Part shown: positions 28,213 through 38,443 of the stretch, piece after piece | Position numbering within the stretch: the first letter of the stretch is position 1 | How the letters are laid out: every line of letters starts with the position of its first letter | Assembly (NCBI GenBank): GCA_965212165.1 | Contig: OZ243096.1 | Location: forward strand, 248,001-312,000 | Direction of reading: 5' to 3' | DNA length: 64,000 nucleotides | From: RHLJ01 sp965212165 | Lineage (GTDB): Bacteria > Bacteroidota > Rhodothermia > Balneolales > Balneolaceae | Notes under the pieces: generated by a model | The model's input: only the letters and a program-made list of their open reading frames with translations | Database searches by the model: none | Told to the model about the DNA's origin: nothing | Position numbers and translations under genes: made by a program

Positions 28213-29295
28213 CTAATTATTTGATGGCGAATTTTCATCACGGTTCTTAACAGAAGTTGAGATACCTAGTTTTTTAGCTCTTTCAGTCCAGTTCTTACGA
28301 GCAAGTTTTTGCATGTCTTCAATGGTATCAATTTCATCAACTATTTCTAAACCAAGTAAAGTTTCGACAACATCTTCCATTGTCACTATACCTGAAAAAC
28401 CACCATATTCATCTACTATTGATGCTATATGTTCCTGTTTTTCGATTATTTTTTCGAACAACTGATTCAGTTTTACTTTTTCTGGAAATACTAAAATCTC
28501 TCTTCTAATTTCTTTCAATTTAAGACTGCCATTACCTTTCCAATACTGTTGATATAGGTCATTTTTTAACACATACCCAGTAATATTTTCTTCACTTTCT
28601 TTGAAAATAGGGAATCTAGAAAAATTCATCTTCTCTTCTTCCTTTAGAACATCTTCAATAATTAATTCTTCACTAAATCTTGAAACCACAATTCTAGGTG
28701 TCATTATATCAATTGCTCTTAATGAGCTAAATCGCATTAGATTCTTAAATATATGTGACTCTCCTTCTTCAAAAACACCTTCTTCAACTCCAATATCTGT
28801 CATTGCAGTAAACTCATCTCTACTATAGGTATTTGAGTTTTCACTATTAGACAGACTACGTGTTATTCCTTTTGAAAGTAGTACTAAAGGATAGGTTATA
28901 ATGATTAATACTTTAATAATTCTTGCAGAAATACCTGAGAGTTCTTTCCAGTAATTTGCCCCGAGAGTTTTAGGAATAATCTCAGACAGTATTAAGATTA
29001 ACAGAGTTAATATGGCTGATGTAATACTCACATAAGCATTACCAAAAAGTGCTAACGATTGAGCTCCTACTCCTGCAGCTCCAACAGTATGAGCTATTGT
29101 GTTAAGACTAAGAATAGCTGAAAGTGGACGATCAATATCTTTCTTCAGCTCAACTAACAGTTTCCCAGATTTTGAACCACCTGATTCTTTTAGAGCAATA
29201 AAAGATGGCGTAACGGAAAGTAACACTGCTTCTAAAATTGAGCACAAAAAAGATACTCCAATAGCTAGAGTAAGATAGATTATCAATAAGGTCAT
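28213..29295 (-). CDS. CNNM/CorC-type membrane protein with DUF21 and CBS pair
   Basis: 360 residues. Three or four membrane segments in the N-terminal 140 residues (ILSEIIPKTLGANYWKELS is the DUF21 signature), then two CBS domains from about residue 190 to 320 (RAIDIMTPRIVVSRF; EHIASIVDEYGGFSGIVTMEDVVE). The C-terminal CorC_HlyC domain of longer homologues is absent. Family members work in Mg2+/Co2+ efflux or homeostasis; the hemolysin label is historical. It ends convergently with lysC, 14 bases apart. Confidence 0.88.
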   Translation of the reverse strand: MTLLIIYLTLAIGVSFLCSILEAVLLSVTPSFIALKESGGSKSGKLLVELKKDIDRPLSAILSLNTIAHTVGAAGVGAQSLALFGNAYVSITSAILTLLILILSEIIPKTLGANYWKELSGISARIIKVLIIITYPLVLLSKGITRSLSNSENSNTYSRDEFTAMTDIGVEEGVFEEGESHIFKNLMRFSSLRAIDIMTPRIVVSRFSEELIIEDVLKEEEKMNFSRFPIFKESEENITGYVLKNDLYQQYWKGNGSLKLKEIRREILVFPEKVKLNQLFEKIIEKQEHIASIVDEYGGFSGIVTMEDVVETLLGLEIVDEIDTIEDMQKLARKNWTERAKKLGISTSVKNRDENSPSNN

Positions 29296-29435
29296 GCCTT
29301 TACGATTGGTTTTTCATATTAAAGTTCAATCATTCTTTATTTCATATATAGAATACTCAAAGTTTAATTCAACCTCATATTCTTTCTTATAAATGTCTAT
29401 TTTAAAAACTTTTCTAATTATCTAAAACAACTCAT

Positions 29436-31409
29436 TTGCTTCAGCTAGATAACATTACACTTTCACTTGGTAGTCGAGATTTACTCGATGGCATTAATTG
29501 TATCATCAATCCTGGTGATAGAGTTGGATTAGTAGGTCCAAATGGTGCTGGCAAATCTACGCTTCTCAAAATTATAATGGGAATCCAAGAATTAGACGCA
29601 GGAAATGTTTCTATCTCGAATGAAGAGTCACTTGGGTATCTCCCACAAGATGGTGTTGACCCAGACTTTAGTCTAACCATTATTGAAGAAGTAGAAACAG
29701 CTTTCAAAGAGTTATTCGATTTAGAAATGAAAGTGAAAGCTATTCAGGAGAAATTCGCAATTGTAGATCATGAGTCTACAGAATATGAAAAGCTTCTAGA
29801 GAAATATGGTGAACTTCAAACTCAGTTAGAAACATCTGGGTTATATACACTTCGTTCAGAAATTGAAAAAGTTTTGATGGGTCTTGGCTTTTCAGAGACA
29901 GATTTTGATCGACCAACCTCAGAATTTAGTGGTGGATGGTTAATGAGGATTGCTTTGGCTAAGCTTCTACTTAAAAACCCTACTTACTTACTTCTGGATG
30001 AGCCTACCAATCACTTAGATATTGAATCGCTTCAGTGGATAGAAAATTTTCTTAAAAATTACCCTGGTGCAGTAATTGTAGTTTCTCATGATAGAGCATT
30101 TCTGGATATGATGACAAATCGTACGTTGGCAATAAGACAAGGTTCGATAAATGACTATTCAGGTAATTACTCTTTTTATGAGAGGAAATGGGCTGAAGAA
30201 AAAGAGCTACTAATTAATGCTCAAAAGAACCAAGCTAAAGCACTTAAAGATACTGAAGAGTTTGTAGAGCGCTTTCGGTATAAGGCAAGTAAAGCACGCC
30301 AAGTTCAAAGTAGAGTAAAGCAGCTTGAGAAGATTGAACGTATTGAAGTTGAAGATGAATTGGCTACAGTATCTTTCCGATTCCCACCACCTACTAAAAG
30401 CGGCCAGGTTGTAATGCAGTTAGAGAGTATCACTAAAAAATATGGTGATAATGTAGTTTTTGAAGGTATCGACTATGAAATTGAGAAGGGAGATAAGATT
30501 GCAGTAGTTGGTCCTAATGGTGCTGGGAAATCTACACTGATACGTATTCTATCAGGTAAAGAACCTATTCAAGGTGGAAAACGAATTGAAGGATACAATG
30601 TAACTACCTCTTATTTTGCGCAGCATCAAGCCGATGAATTAGATTTAACTTCCGACCCTCTTGGAATAATGATGCAAGCTGGATCCACAGAAAAAGAAAG
30701 CCGACTTCGTTCTATTTTAGGAAGTTTCCTCTTTTCTGGTGACGATGTTTTTAAGAAAGTGAAAGTTCTTTCCGGGGGTGAGAAGTCAAGATTAGCTCTA
30801 GCAAAGATGCTTCTATCGCCTGCTAATTTTCTTATTTTTGATGAGCCTACAAATCACTTAGACATGAGTAGTAATCACATACTACAACAAGCTATTCAGC
30901 AGTATGAAGGAACCTGCATGATAGTATCTCACGACAGGGCTTTTCTTGATCCTATTGTAAACAAAGTATTGGAGATTCAACCCGGTAGAATTAAAACCTA
31001 TTTAGGAAATGTTTCTTATTTCTTGGATAAAAAGAAGGAAGAATCAGAACAAGCTTCTGTACCTAAAGCAAAGGCGAAAGAAAAGAATATTTCAAAAGAG
31101 GTCTCACAAGATTCAAATCTATCACGAAAAGAAGCAAAACGTCTAGAAGCTCAAAAGCGTAACGAATTTAATAAGCGAATACGTCCTTTAAAGCAAAAGC
31201 TAGATAAAGTAGAATCTGATATCGAAAAGAAAGAAGCTCGAAAAGCCGAAATCGAAAAGTTAATGGCTGAAATCGATTTCTATGACGATGCCGAGCGAGT
31301 TAAAGAAACTTCGCTCGAATACGAATCACTAAAAAACGATATCACTAATTTGATGTTTAATTGGGAAGAGTATTCTAGTAAAATTGAAGCTGCTGAAGCA
31401 GAGCTATAA
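29436..31409 (+). CDS. ABC-F family ATPase (translation factor type)
   Basis: 657 residues, no membrane segments. Two ABC cassettes: Walker A GPNGAGKST near residues 36-44 and again near 362-370; signatures FSGGWLMRIALAK and LSGGEKSRLALAK; Walker B LLLDEPTNHLD and LIFDEPTNHLD. The inter-domain linker is highly charged and the C-terminus (about 560-657) is a coiled coil, as in Uup/EttA-type proteins acting on ribosomes. The start is TTG 29436, since family members begin with MLQL directly before the first strand and no ATG is upstream. No antibiotic-resistance specificity can be read. Confidence 0.92.
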   Translation: MLQLDNITLSLGSRDLLDGINCIINPGDRVGLVGPNGAGKSTLLKIIMGIQELDAGNVSISNEESLGYLPQDGVDPDFSLTIIEEVETAFKELFDLEMKVKAIQEKFAIVDHESTEYEKLLEKYGELQTQLETSGLYTLRSEIEKVLMGLGFSETDFDRPTSEFSGGWLMRIALAKLLLKNPTYLLLDEPTNHLDIESLQWIENFLKNYPGAVIVVSHDRAFLDMMTNRTLAIRQGSINDYSGNYSFYERKWAEEKELLINAQKNQAKALKDTEEFVERFRYKASKARQVQSRVKQLEKIERIEVEDELATVSFRFPPPTKSGQVVMQLESITKKYGDNVVFEGIDYEIEKGDKIAVVGPNGAGKSTLIRILSGKEPIQGGKRIEGYNVTTSYFAQHQADELDLTSDPLGIMMQAGSTEKESRLRSILGSFLFSGDDVFKKVKVLSGGEKSRLALAKMLLSPANFLIFDEPTNHLDMSSNHILQQAIQQYEGTCMIVSHDRAFLDPIVNKVLEIQPGRIKTYLGNVSYFLDKKKEESEQASVPKAKAKEKNISKEVSQDSNLSRKEAKRLEAQKRNEFNKRIRPLKQKLDKVESDIEKKEARKAEIEKLMAEIDFYDDAERVKETSLEYESLKNDITNLMFNWEEYSSKIEAAEAEL

Positions 31410-31430
31410 GTCTCCTCAAAAGCGAGACTT
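31408..31430 (+). terminator. Possible terminator after the ABC-F gene
   Basis: AAGTCTC and GAGACTT (7 bp stem, 9-base loop) begin inside the stop codon of the ABC-F gene. Only TTTAT follows, so it is a weak intrinsic terminator between two convergent genes. Confidence 0.4.
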
Positions 31431-31469
31431 TATAAACACCTTTTCGAATTTTATCTATCTAGCTACGAA

Positions 31470-31895
31470 TCACTTGGCGAAAATCTGACTTTTATCACCA
31501 AAAGCTTTGAATTCAAGTGCATTTCCGCTTGGATCTAAGAAGAACATAGTTGCCTGTTCACCGGGCTCACCTTTAAAACGGACATAAGGCTCTATCACAA
31601 ACTCAATTCCTGCAGCTTTTACTTTTTCAGCAAGTACTTCCCATTCGTCCATTTCAAGAATAACTCCAAAATGACGAACAGGGACCCCATGTCCATCTAC
31701 TGCATTTTTTGCGGAAGCACCTGCTTCTTCAGGACTCAAATGTGCCACAACTTGGTGTCCCCACATATTAAAATCGATCCAATGATCGGAAGTTCTTCCT
31801 GTAGAACAGCCTAATATTTCGGTGTAGAAGCTATATGTTTGTTCTAAGTCTTTTACAGGAAATGCTAAGTGAAATGGTTGAATGATATCGCTCAT
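31470..31895 (-). CDS. VOC (glyoxalase-fold) family protein
   Basis: About 141 residues with two beta-alpha-beta-beta-beta units. PFHLAFPVKDLEQTYSFYTEILGC begins unit one, DHWIDFNMWGHQVVAHL ends it, VRHFGVILEMDEWE begins unit two, and FFLDPSGNALEFKAF has the last metal-ligand Glu. Metal-dependent dioxygenase, isomerase or resistance functions all occur in this fold; the substrate is not evident. ATG 31895 is preferred over TTG 31916, as it places the conserved first strand at the usual distance. Divergent from the hydrolase gene, 46 bases apart. Confidence 0.88.
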   Translation of the reverse strand: MSDIIQPFHLAFPVKDLEQTYSFYTEILGCSTGRTSDHWIDFNMWGHQVVAHLSPEEAGASAKNAVDGHGVPVRHFGVILEMDEWEVLAEKVKAAGIEFVIEPYVRFKGEPGEQATMFFLDPSGNALEFKAFGDKSQIFAK

Positions 31896-31941
31896 TTGTT
31901 GATTATATAGATTCAAAGTTTAAACGCATAATAACACTCGA

Positions 31942-32700
31942 ATGCCTTCAAAAAAAGTAGAATTCACAGGAGCACTTGGAGAGACTCTTGCGGCCAAGTT
32001 AGATCTTCCAGATAATGATAATATTAAAGCATATGCTCTTTTTGCTCATTGTTTCACTTGCTCTAAAGATTTGAGAGCCGTTGGAAATATAACTGGTCAA
32101 TTGGCTGATGTCGGCATAGCTACGCTACGATTCGACTTCACAGGTTTGGGAGAAAGCGCAGGTGATTTTGCCAATACAAATTTTTCATCAAATATTGATG
32201 ATTTGGTTGCCGCTTGTGAATTCCTAGAATCAGAATATGAAGGCCCTTCAATTTTAATCGGACATTCCCTTGGTGGAGCCGCTGTTCTTCAAGCTGCTCA
32301 TAGAATGAAAACTGTGAAAGCAGTTGCAACTATTGGTGCACCAGCTGAACCAGAACATGTAAAGAAGAACTTTGAAATGGAACTTGATACGATTGAAAAA
32401 AATGGAGAAGCAAAAGTAACTTTAGCTGGACGCCCATTTACTATTAAAAAACAGTTTCTAGATGATCTAGATGAAGTTAGAATGAAAGATTACATCCATA
32501 ATCTCGATAGAGCACTTATCATTTTTCATTCACCTATTGATAATACGGTTGGCATTGAAAATGCTTCTAGAATTTTTCTTGCTGCTAAACACCCGAGGAG
32601 TTTTATCTCACTCGATGATGCAGATCATCTGCTTCACCAAAAAGAAGACAGCGAGTATGTTGGAAAAGTTCTCGGAACATGGTCTGAGAAGTATATTTGA
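31942..32700 (+). CDS. Alpha/beta hydrolase (OsmC-associated type, without the OsmC domain)
   Basis: 252 residues. AHCFTCSKDLRAVGNI, RFDFTGLGESAGDFANTNFSSN and the nucleophile elbow IGHSLGGAAVL (catalytic Ser) match the hydrolase half of bifunctional hydrolase/OsmC proteins; the catalytic Asp is probably in FHSPIDNTV and the His in DDADHLL. The C-terminal OsmC peroxidase domain common in these proteins is missing: the frame stops cleanly at 32700 and I see no OsmC remnant downstream. Substrate unknown. Confidence 0.85.
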   Translation: MPSKKVEFTGALGETLAAKLDLPDNDNIKAYALFAHCFTCSKDLRAVGNITGQLADVGIATLRFDFTGLGESAGDFANTNFSSNIDDLVAACEFLESEYEGPSILIGHSLGGAAVLQAAHRMKTVKAVATIGAPAEPEHVKKNFEMELDTIEKNGEAKVTLAGRPFTIKKQFLDDLDEVRMKDYIHNLDRALIIFHSPIDNTVGIENASRIFLAAKHPRSFISLDDADHLLHQKEDSEYVGKVLGTWSEKYI

Positions 32701-32872
32701 GTCATCAAACATAGTGGCTATGAAGTTTTCATCATTAAGGTAAAAAGCGAATGACTTTTTATGACTTAGAGCTGATTAGTGTTCCTCACAATCTTTAACA
32801 TCCTGAACTTGATTATTAGCTCAATAAAAAGGATTGTAGCACAATACTTTATAAGAATTAATCGATATTCTC

Positions 32873-35626
32873 ATGCTTAAAACTAGAACTCTTCCCGCCT
32901 TACTATTTTTTTCCATCATCTTTACTTCTCTTCTTTATTCTCAAAATAAAGTTCTAACTGTAAATGACTATCATAGATGGTCAAGAGTTTCAGGTGCTAC
33001 AATCTCACCTGACGGTGACTGGATTTCATATGTAAAACGTCCGAATGGAAGCGATGATACTCTCTTTGTTTCCTCTCTTTCTAGCGACACTTTCTATAAA
33101 ATACCCGTAGGAGGTTCAGCCACATTTTCATCAAATAGTAAATGGATTTCTTATTCAACAAGACCAGGGGAAAAGCAAAGAGATCAAATGTCTAAAAAGG
33201 GTGACCAGATCTTTGAGACTGCTATACTTCTTCATCTTGAATCTGGGGATAAACATTTAGTTGAAAAAGCTGGAACTTCAGCATTTTCTGAAGATGGTGC
33301 CTATTGGGTAGCCCATAAGACGAAAGCTCGATCAGATAAAAACGAGCACAATGGTCAGGATCTCATTTTCTATGATTTAACAAGTCTTACTACAACTAAT
33401 ATTGGTAATGTTTCTGAATTTGCTTTCAATAAAAAAAGCGATCTACTCGCCTATGTGGTTGATGCATCTAGTCATGCAGGAAATGGAGTATATCTTAAAA
33501 ATTTAAAAACAGGCGTTTTAAAAGCTCTTGAAACAGATACGCTATTGTATTCTGGATTAAGTTGGGATGACGAAAATTCACTCCCTTCAGATTGGCAATC
33601 AAAAGGAAGTAAGATTGCAGTTTTGAAAGGTGATGATGTTGATTCAGTTATTCATAGAGCAAATCAATTGGTTGTTTTTCGAGATGTAGCAATGAGTACT
33701 TCAAAAACCACACTTAACCCACATTCTCAAAATAACTTCCCAGATGGAATGGTTATCAGTGGTAATCGCACCCCATCTTGGAGCGAAAATGGTGAAATGG
33801 TTTTTCTTGGACTAAAAGAACAGGAAGCCAAACTAAAGTTAAGCCGTGATACTGTGGCTAATGTAGATGTTTTCCATTGGAAAGATGACCGAATTCAAAC
33901 TGTACAGGAACGTCAAGCTAATAGAGATGAGCGTTTTACTTATATAGCTAGTTTTACACCTTCTTCATCAAAATTTGTTCAGATTACTGATCATGATATG
34001 CGTACAGCTACTCTAACAAGACATTCAAAATATGCAGTTGGAAGAAATGAAATTCCATATATCGATGATGTAAATTGGGGAGTATCACCAGCAGATTTAT
34101 ATCGAGTAGATCTTAGCTCAGGTGAAAAGACTTTATTTGCTAGTGAAATTAATAGAACACTAGGTAGCTCTCCAAATGGACGATATTTTCTATATCAAAA
34201 AGTGAATGGCGAAAATGCTTCTTTATTTATCTACGATCTCGAGAAAAATTCTACTACAAATATTTCAGATGCAGCATCAGTAAGTTTTATAGATATAGAT
34301 CATCCGTACCCGCATGAGCATCCAGCTTATGGTATTGCTGGATGGAGTAAAGATGGTAAATCTGTAATTGTTAATCACAAATACGATCTATGGATGCTAG
34401 CTTTAAATGGCTCAAAGGCTGAAAACATGACTAAGAATATTGGAACAAATGAACAGATAATATTCAGATATGAAAATCTGGATGACAATATGGAATACAT
34501 CGATACTTCTAAAGAGCTTCTGTTAACTGCTTTTGGTGAATTGACCAAAAAAGATGGCTTCTATAGCTTAAAAGTTGGTAGTAATCCTAAAGCATTACTA
34601 TATAAGGATGCTAGTTTTGGATCTGTACAAAAGGCTCAAAATTCAGACAAAATCATTCTAACTCAGCAAACTTTTACTGACTTCCCAGACTATTACCTGA
34701 GTTCTACATCATTCAAAGAATTAACGAAAGTCACAGATATTAACCCACAGCAAGAAGAGTATGCGTGGGGTAGTCGAGTTCTAATTGATTATGAAAATAG
34801 TCGGGGAATAAAACTTCAAGGAACATTAACTTTACCTGCAAACTACGAAGAAGGCAAAAAATACCCGATGGTTGTCTATTTCTATGAGAAAATGTCTGAT
34901 AGACATCACCAGTACTCCATGCCTACTTATGATGACCGACCTCATATGTCTACATATTCAAGTAATGGATATCTCGTATTCATGCCAGACAATGTCTATG
35001 AAGTGGGTAGACCAGGAACAAGCGCGCTTGATTGTATCACATCAGCCACACAGAAAGTGATAGATTTAGGTTACGCCGATCCAGATAATATTGGCTTACA
35101 AGGTCATAGTTGGGGTGGTTATCAGTCATCATTTATATTGACTCAAACTAATATGTTTAAGACTGTTGTAACTGGAGCTCCTCCAACCAACCTAACCAGT
35201 TTCTACAATAATATTTATGGGAATACTGGAACAAATCATCATGGTATCATGGAAATTGGGCAGGTAAGAATGGGTAGAGACGTAACTCCATGGTCTAGTC
35301 CAGAAGTTTATCAACGTGAGAATCCTATGTTTTTTGTTCCAAATATCGAAGTTCCATTTATGATTCTTCATGGAACGGATGACGGTGCAGTTGATTGGAT
35401 GCAAGGACTTGAGTTGTATAATGCTGCACGACGAATGGATAAAGAAGTTATATTACTTTCTTATCCAGGAGAAGGTCACCATTTAGGAAGAGAAGCTAAT
35501 CAAAAAGATTTTCTAGTAAGAATGAAACAGTTTTTTGATTTCCATCTTAAAGGAACCGAAGCTCCTTCTTGGATGACCGATGGTATTCCATATTCACAGA
35601 AATTATATAACAAAGCAGAAAGATAA
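32873..35626 (+). CDS. Secreted S9-family (prolyl oligopeptidase-like) peptidase
   Basis: 917 residues with an N-terminal signal peptide (hydrophobic run at about 8-22, then SQNKV), so periplasmic or outer-membrane associated. The middle (about 40-620) is a WD-like beta-propeller with many S/T-rich strands. The catalytic domain has GHSWGGYQS (Ser746), HGTDDGAVDW (Asp) and GEGHHLG (His), with the Tyr of MVVYFYEKM before it. Such enzymes cleave short peptides, helping peptide uptake in Bacteroidota-like bacteria. It is followed 17 bases later by a serine-hydrolase gene, probably in one transcript. Confidence 0.9.
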   Translation: MLKTRTLPALLFFSIIFTSLLYSQNKVLTVNDYHRWSRVSGATISPDGDWISYVKRPNGSDDTLFVSSLSSDTFYKIPVGGSATFSSNSKWISYSTRPGEKQRDQMSKKGDQIFETAILLHLESGDKHLVEKAGTSAFSEDGAYWVAHKTKARSDKNEHNGQDLIFYDLTSLTTTNIGNVSEFAFNKKSDLLAYVVDASSHAGNGVYLKNLKTGVLKALETDTLLYSGLSWDDENSLPSDWQSKGSKIAVLKGDDVDSVIHRANQLVVFRDVAMSTSKTTLNPHSQNNFPDGMVISGNRTPSWSENGEMVFLGLKEQEAKLKLSRDTVANVDVFHWKDDRIQTVQERQANRDERFTYIASFTPSSSKFVQITDHDMRTATLTRHSKYAVGRNEIPYIDDVNWGVSPADLYRVDLSSGEKTLFASEINRTLGSSPNGRYFLYQKVNGENASLFIYDLEKNSTTNISDAASVSFIDIDHPYPHEHPAYGIAGWSKDGKSVIVNHKYDLWMLALNGSKAENMTKNIGTNEQIIFRYENLDDNMEYIDTSKELLLTAFGELTKKDGFYSLKVGSNPKALLYKDASFGSVQKAQNSDKIILTQQTFTDFPDYYLSSTSFKELTKVTDINPQQEEYAWGSRVLIDYENSRGIKLQGTLTLPANYEEGKKYPMVVYFYEKMSDRHHQYSMPTYDDRPHMSTYSSNGYLVFMPDNVYEVGRPGTSALDCITSATQKVIDLGYADPDNIGLQGHSWGGYQSSFILTQTNMFKTVVTGAPPTNLTSFYNNIYGNTGTNHHGIMEIGQVRMGRDVTPWSSPEVYQRENPMFFVPNIEVPFMILHGTDDGAVDWMQGLELYNAARRMDKEVILLSYPGEGHHLGREANQKDFLVRMKQFFDFHLKGTEAPSWMTDGIPYSQKLYNKAER

Positions 35627-35643
35627 TTTCTTAACTTTCCTGA

Positions 35644-36675
35644 ATGCGATTATTGTTATTAACCATTTTAAGTTTTGGGTTTATGGGGTTGGTTATGTCT
35701 CAACCTTCACCAACCCTCCCCACTTCTGATAGTCTGAAAATTGAAGATATTTTTAGCGAAGCTGATGAAATATCTTCTTTGCGTAGTTTACTTATTCAGC
35801 AGCAAGGGACTTTACTTGGAGAATCTTACTTCAATGGTCGTTCACCAAATCGACCTTTCAATATAAAATCAGCATCTAAAAGTATTATAGGTCTTTTAGT
35901 TGGTATTGCTATCGAAGAAGGTTTCATACCTTCAATTGAAGAACCAATTAGTACTTACTTTCCTGAATATTTTGAAAAAAATCCCGACTCAAAAAAAGAG
36001 CAGATCACTGTCAGAAACCTTCTAAGCATGCAAGCAGGTTTGGCGTCAACTAGCTCGAGTAATTATGGAGCATGGGTACTTAGTAGGAATTGGGTTGAAT
36101 ATACATTGGATCAAGATTTTATTACCGAAATCGGTGGAACAATGGTATATAGTACAGGAACATCACATTTACTTTCTGTTATTGTTACTAAAGCTAGTGG
36201 AATAAATACCAAAGCTTTTGCTGAGAAATACTTGTTTGATCCAATGAATATAAAAGTAGGTGGTTGGGATCGGGATCCACAAGGCTATTATATGGGTGGT
36301 AATAATTTAGCTCTTAAGCCATCTGATATGCTAAAAATAGGCCAAATGCTTCTTGATGGAGGCGAGTATGAAGGGCGACAAATAATCCCAATTGAGTGGA
36401 TCATAGATTCATTTGGAACATATACCTATAGTAACTACAATCCTTATGGATATGGTTACCAATGGTGGAATAAAGAAACTGGAGATTATACAACCCTCTT
36501 TGCTTGGGGGCATGGCGGTCAATATATCATGATGATCCCAGAACTTGATGCTGTTGTTGTTATGACTTCATCTGTCACATCCGAAAGTAGAAGAAGAACG
36601 TATAAGCGACCTGTTTTTGTATTACTAGAAGATCATATAATCCCTTTTCTTGAAAGCAGAAAAGAAATGAATTAA
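35644..36675 (+). CDS. Exported beta-lactamase-fold serine hydrolase
   Basis: 343 residues with a signal peptide (residues 1-19). The SxxK motif is SASK (about residue 77), the second motif is YSTG in GTMVYSTGTSH, and the third is WGHGGQY. This pattern places it in the class C beta-lactamase/PBP-like (EstB, Pfam Beta-lactamase) superfamily rather than in true beta-lactamases. It could be an esterase, a D-amino-acid peptidase or a carboxypeptidase. It directly follows the S9 peptidase gene. Confidence 0.85.
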   Translation: MRLLLLTILSFGFMGLVMSQPSPTLPTSDSLKIEDIFSEADEISSLRSLLIQQQGTLLGESYFNGRSPNRPFNIKSASKSIIGLLVGIAIEEGFIPSIEEPISTYFPEYFEKNPDSKKEQITVRNLLSMQAGLASTSSSNYGAWVLSRNWVEYTLDQDFITEIGGTMVYSTGTSHLLSVIVTKASGINTKAFAEKYLFDPMNIKVGGWDRDPQGYYMGGNNLALKPSDMLKIGQMLLDGGEYEGRQIIPIEWIIDSFGTYTYSNYNPYGYGYQWWNKETGDYTTLFAWGHGGQYIMMIPELDAVVVMTSSVTSESRRRTYKRPVFVLLEDHIIPFLESRKEMN

Positions 36676-36713
36676 GACCAGCTAATTCCTTTTCACCACT
36701 GCTAAGCTTTCCG

Positions 36714-36721
36714 TAACTTTG
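36714..36721 (+). promoter_or_regulatory. Bacteroidota-type -7 promoter element upstream of the MscS gene
   Basis: TAACTTTG fits TAnnTTTG exactly, 36 bases before the ATG, with TTTTC at 36690-36694 as a possible -33 element at about the expected spacing. Confidence 0.45.
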
Positions 36722-36757
36722 ACCCATCATTTATAGAACTCAAAGAGTATAGATTTC

Positions 36758-38443
36758 ATGAAAGATTTAAAATTTTTTGTTATTGTTTTAGTCATCCTTT
36801 TTCCAGCTCAATTGTTTGGTTTTCAAGGAAGTAACGAAACTGCACAAGATGGCTATCTATCAAACCCGCGTAGAGCAGTGCATACATTTCTACATTGGCA
36901 ACAGCAAGGGCATCAGAATTTAGACCGAGTAATTCTTCCTTTCAATCAAAGCGACAAAAACAAAGAAGATAAAGTTGAACTAGCTACCGAGCTTAGAAAA
37001 GTACTTGATGCACGAGGTTTGCTGGTGGTATATGAAAACGTACCAAATAACCCAAACTATTCTGATAGCCTATCGGGATTAAATCAGTACATCCTATTTG
37101 AAAAATTGCCAGAAGTATATTTGGTTAAAAGAAATAATGAATGGGTTTTCTCACAAGCTACTATTGAACAAATCCCATCTTTGTATCAGGCAACATTTTC
37201 AGGTGTTATTGAAGCAATGCTTGATCAACTGCCCGAATGGTCTAAAACTGAATGGCTAGGAGTTGAAATATGGCAATATATGGCAGTTTTTATCTGGTTA
37301 CTTATTGGGGTAATACTCCGCAAAGTCTTTGAGTTTGTTCTAGATAACTATATTCGTCGAATTACCGATAAAACCAAATTCACATGGGATGATGATTTAC
37401 TTGATGGTGTTGAACGGCCTTCGGGATTCATTTTTTTGATGACATTCTTCTTAATCAGTTATACAAATCTTCAACTCTCCGTAACTGTTAATTTGTATCT
37501 ATCCACTGTTCTTGAAGTTGCTATATCAGTTGGCTTTGTTTGGTTATTCTATAATTTAGCTGATGTATTTGCTAAATATCTAACTGTAGTTACATCAAAA
37601 ACGGATAATAAATTAGATGACCAATTAGTCCCACTAATTCGTAAAACCTTGCGCTTTTTTATTGTCGTTATGGGAGTAATTCTCGTACTTCAGAATAACG
37701 GTTATAATGTAGCTTCCTTGATTGCTGGTTTAGGAATTGGGGGATTAGCAGTAGCATTAGCTGCTAAAGATACACTGGCCAACTTCTTCGGCTCGATTAC
37801 TATTTTTGCTGATCGACCTTTTAAAATTGGGGATTGGATTGTTGTAGGCAATGTTGAAGGCACAGTTGAAGAAGTTGGATTCAGAACCACTCGTGTTCGA
37901 ACATTTTATAATTCACTTGTTTCGGTCCCTAACTCGCAAGTTGCTACTACCGATATTGATAATTATGGGATGCGACAATATAGACGACTAAAAACTGTCC
38001 TTAACCTTACTTATTCAACTACTCCCGAGCAAATGGAAGCTTTTGTTGAAGGATTAAAAGCTATCGTTAAGGCAAATAAAAACTTCCGTCAAGATTTCTA
38101 TGAGATTCACTTCAACTCTTTTGGCGCTCATTCGTTAGATGTGTTAGTATATGTATTCTTTGACGTTCCTGATTGGAGCACAGAGCTTCAACAGCGCCAC
38201 AATTTCCTACTTGAAGTACTACGACTTGCAAAAGAAGTTGGTGTGGAATTCGCCTACCCAACTCAAACTTTACATGTAGATTCTTTCTTTAAAGATCAGG
38301 CTCGTAAAGTTGGAGAAAGTAGAACGGAAGATGAACTTGCTACGGGTGTTAATGCCTTCGGTCCCGGTGGTGATAAAGGAAATCCTGATGGTCTTAAAAT
38401 CTATAAAGATGGAAAAGAAATTGATTTTGGAGCAAGTAAGTAG
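36758..38443 (+). CDS. MscS-family mechanosensitive channel
   Basis: 561 residues. A signal peptide (1-22) is followed by a periplasmic region (about 23-170), then five or so membrane segments. The pore-lining helix and beta domain are clear: GLGIGGLAVALAAKDTLANFFGS, then FADRPFKIGDWIVVG, VEEVGFRTTRVRTF and the VSVPNS strand. It opens under membrane tension to release solutes after osmotic downshock. The C-terminal 50 residues are acidic and low-complexity. A TAnnTTTG promoter lies just upstream. Its stop abuts the convergent response-regulator gene. Confidence 0.93.
   Translation: MKDLKFFVIVLVILFPAQLFGFQGSNETAQDGYLSNPRRAVHTFLHWQQQGHQNLDRVILPFNQSDKNKEDKVELATELRKVLDARGLLVVYENVPNNPNYSDSLSGLNQYILFEKLPEVYLVKRNNEWVFSQATIEQIPSLYQATFSGVIEAMLDQLPEWSKTEWLGVEIWQYMAVFIWLLIGVILRKVFEFVLDNYIRRITDKTKFTWDDDLLDGVERPSGFIFLMTFFLISYTNLQLSVTVNLYLSTVLEVAISVGFVWLFYNLADVFAKYLTVVTSKTDNKLDDQLVPLIRKTLRFFIVVMGVILVLQNNGYNVASLIAGLGIGGLAVALAAKDTLANFFGSITIFADRPFKIGDWIVVGNVEGTVEEVGFRTTRVRTFYNSLVSVPNSQVATTDIDNYGMRQYRRLKTVLNLTYSTTPEQMEAFVEGLKAIVKANKNFRQDFYEIHFNSFGAHSLDVLVYVFFDVPDWSTELQQRHNFLLEVLRLAKEVGVEFAYPTQTLHVDSFFKDQARKVGESRTEDELATGVNAFGPGGDKGNPDGLKIYKDGKEIDFGASK

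Noticed and set aside
29436..31409. Antibiotic-resistance ABC-F protein
   Set aside because: The C-terminal coiled coil and lack of a long specialised linker fit the housekeeping Uup/EttA-like group; nothing indicates resistance.
35644..36675. Antibiotic-resistance beta-lactamase
   Set aside because: The SxxK, YxT and HGG motifs fit the broad serine-hydrolase superfamily; the class C YAN and KTG motifs are not present.
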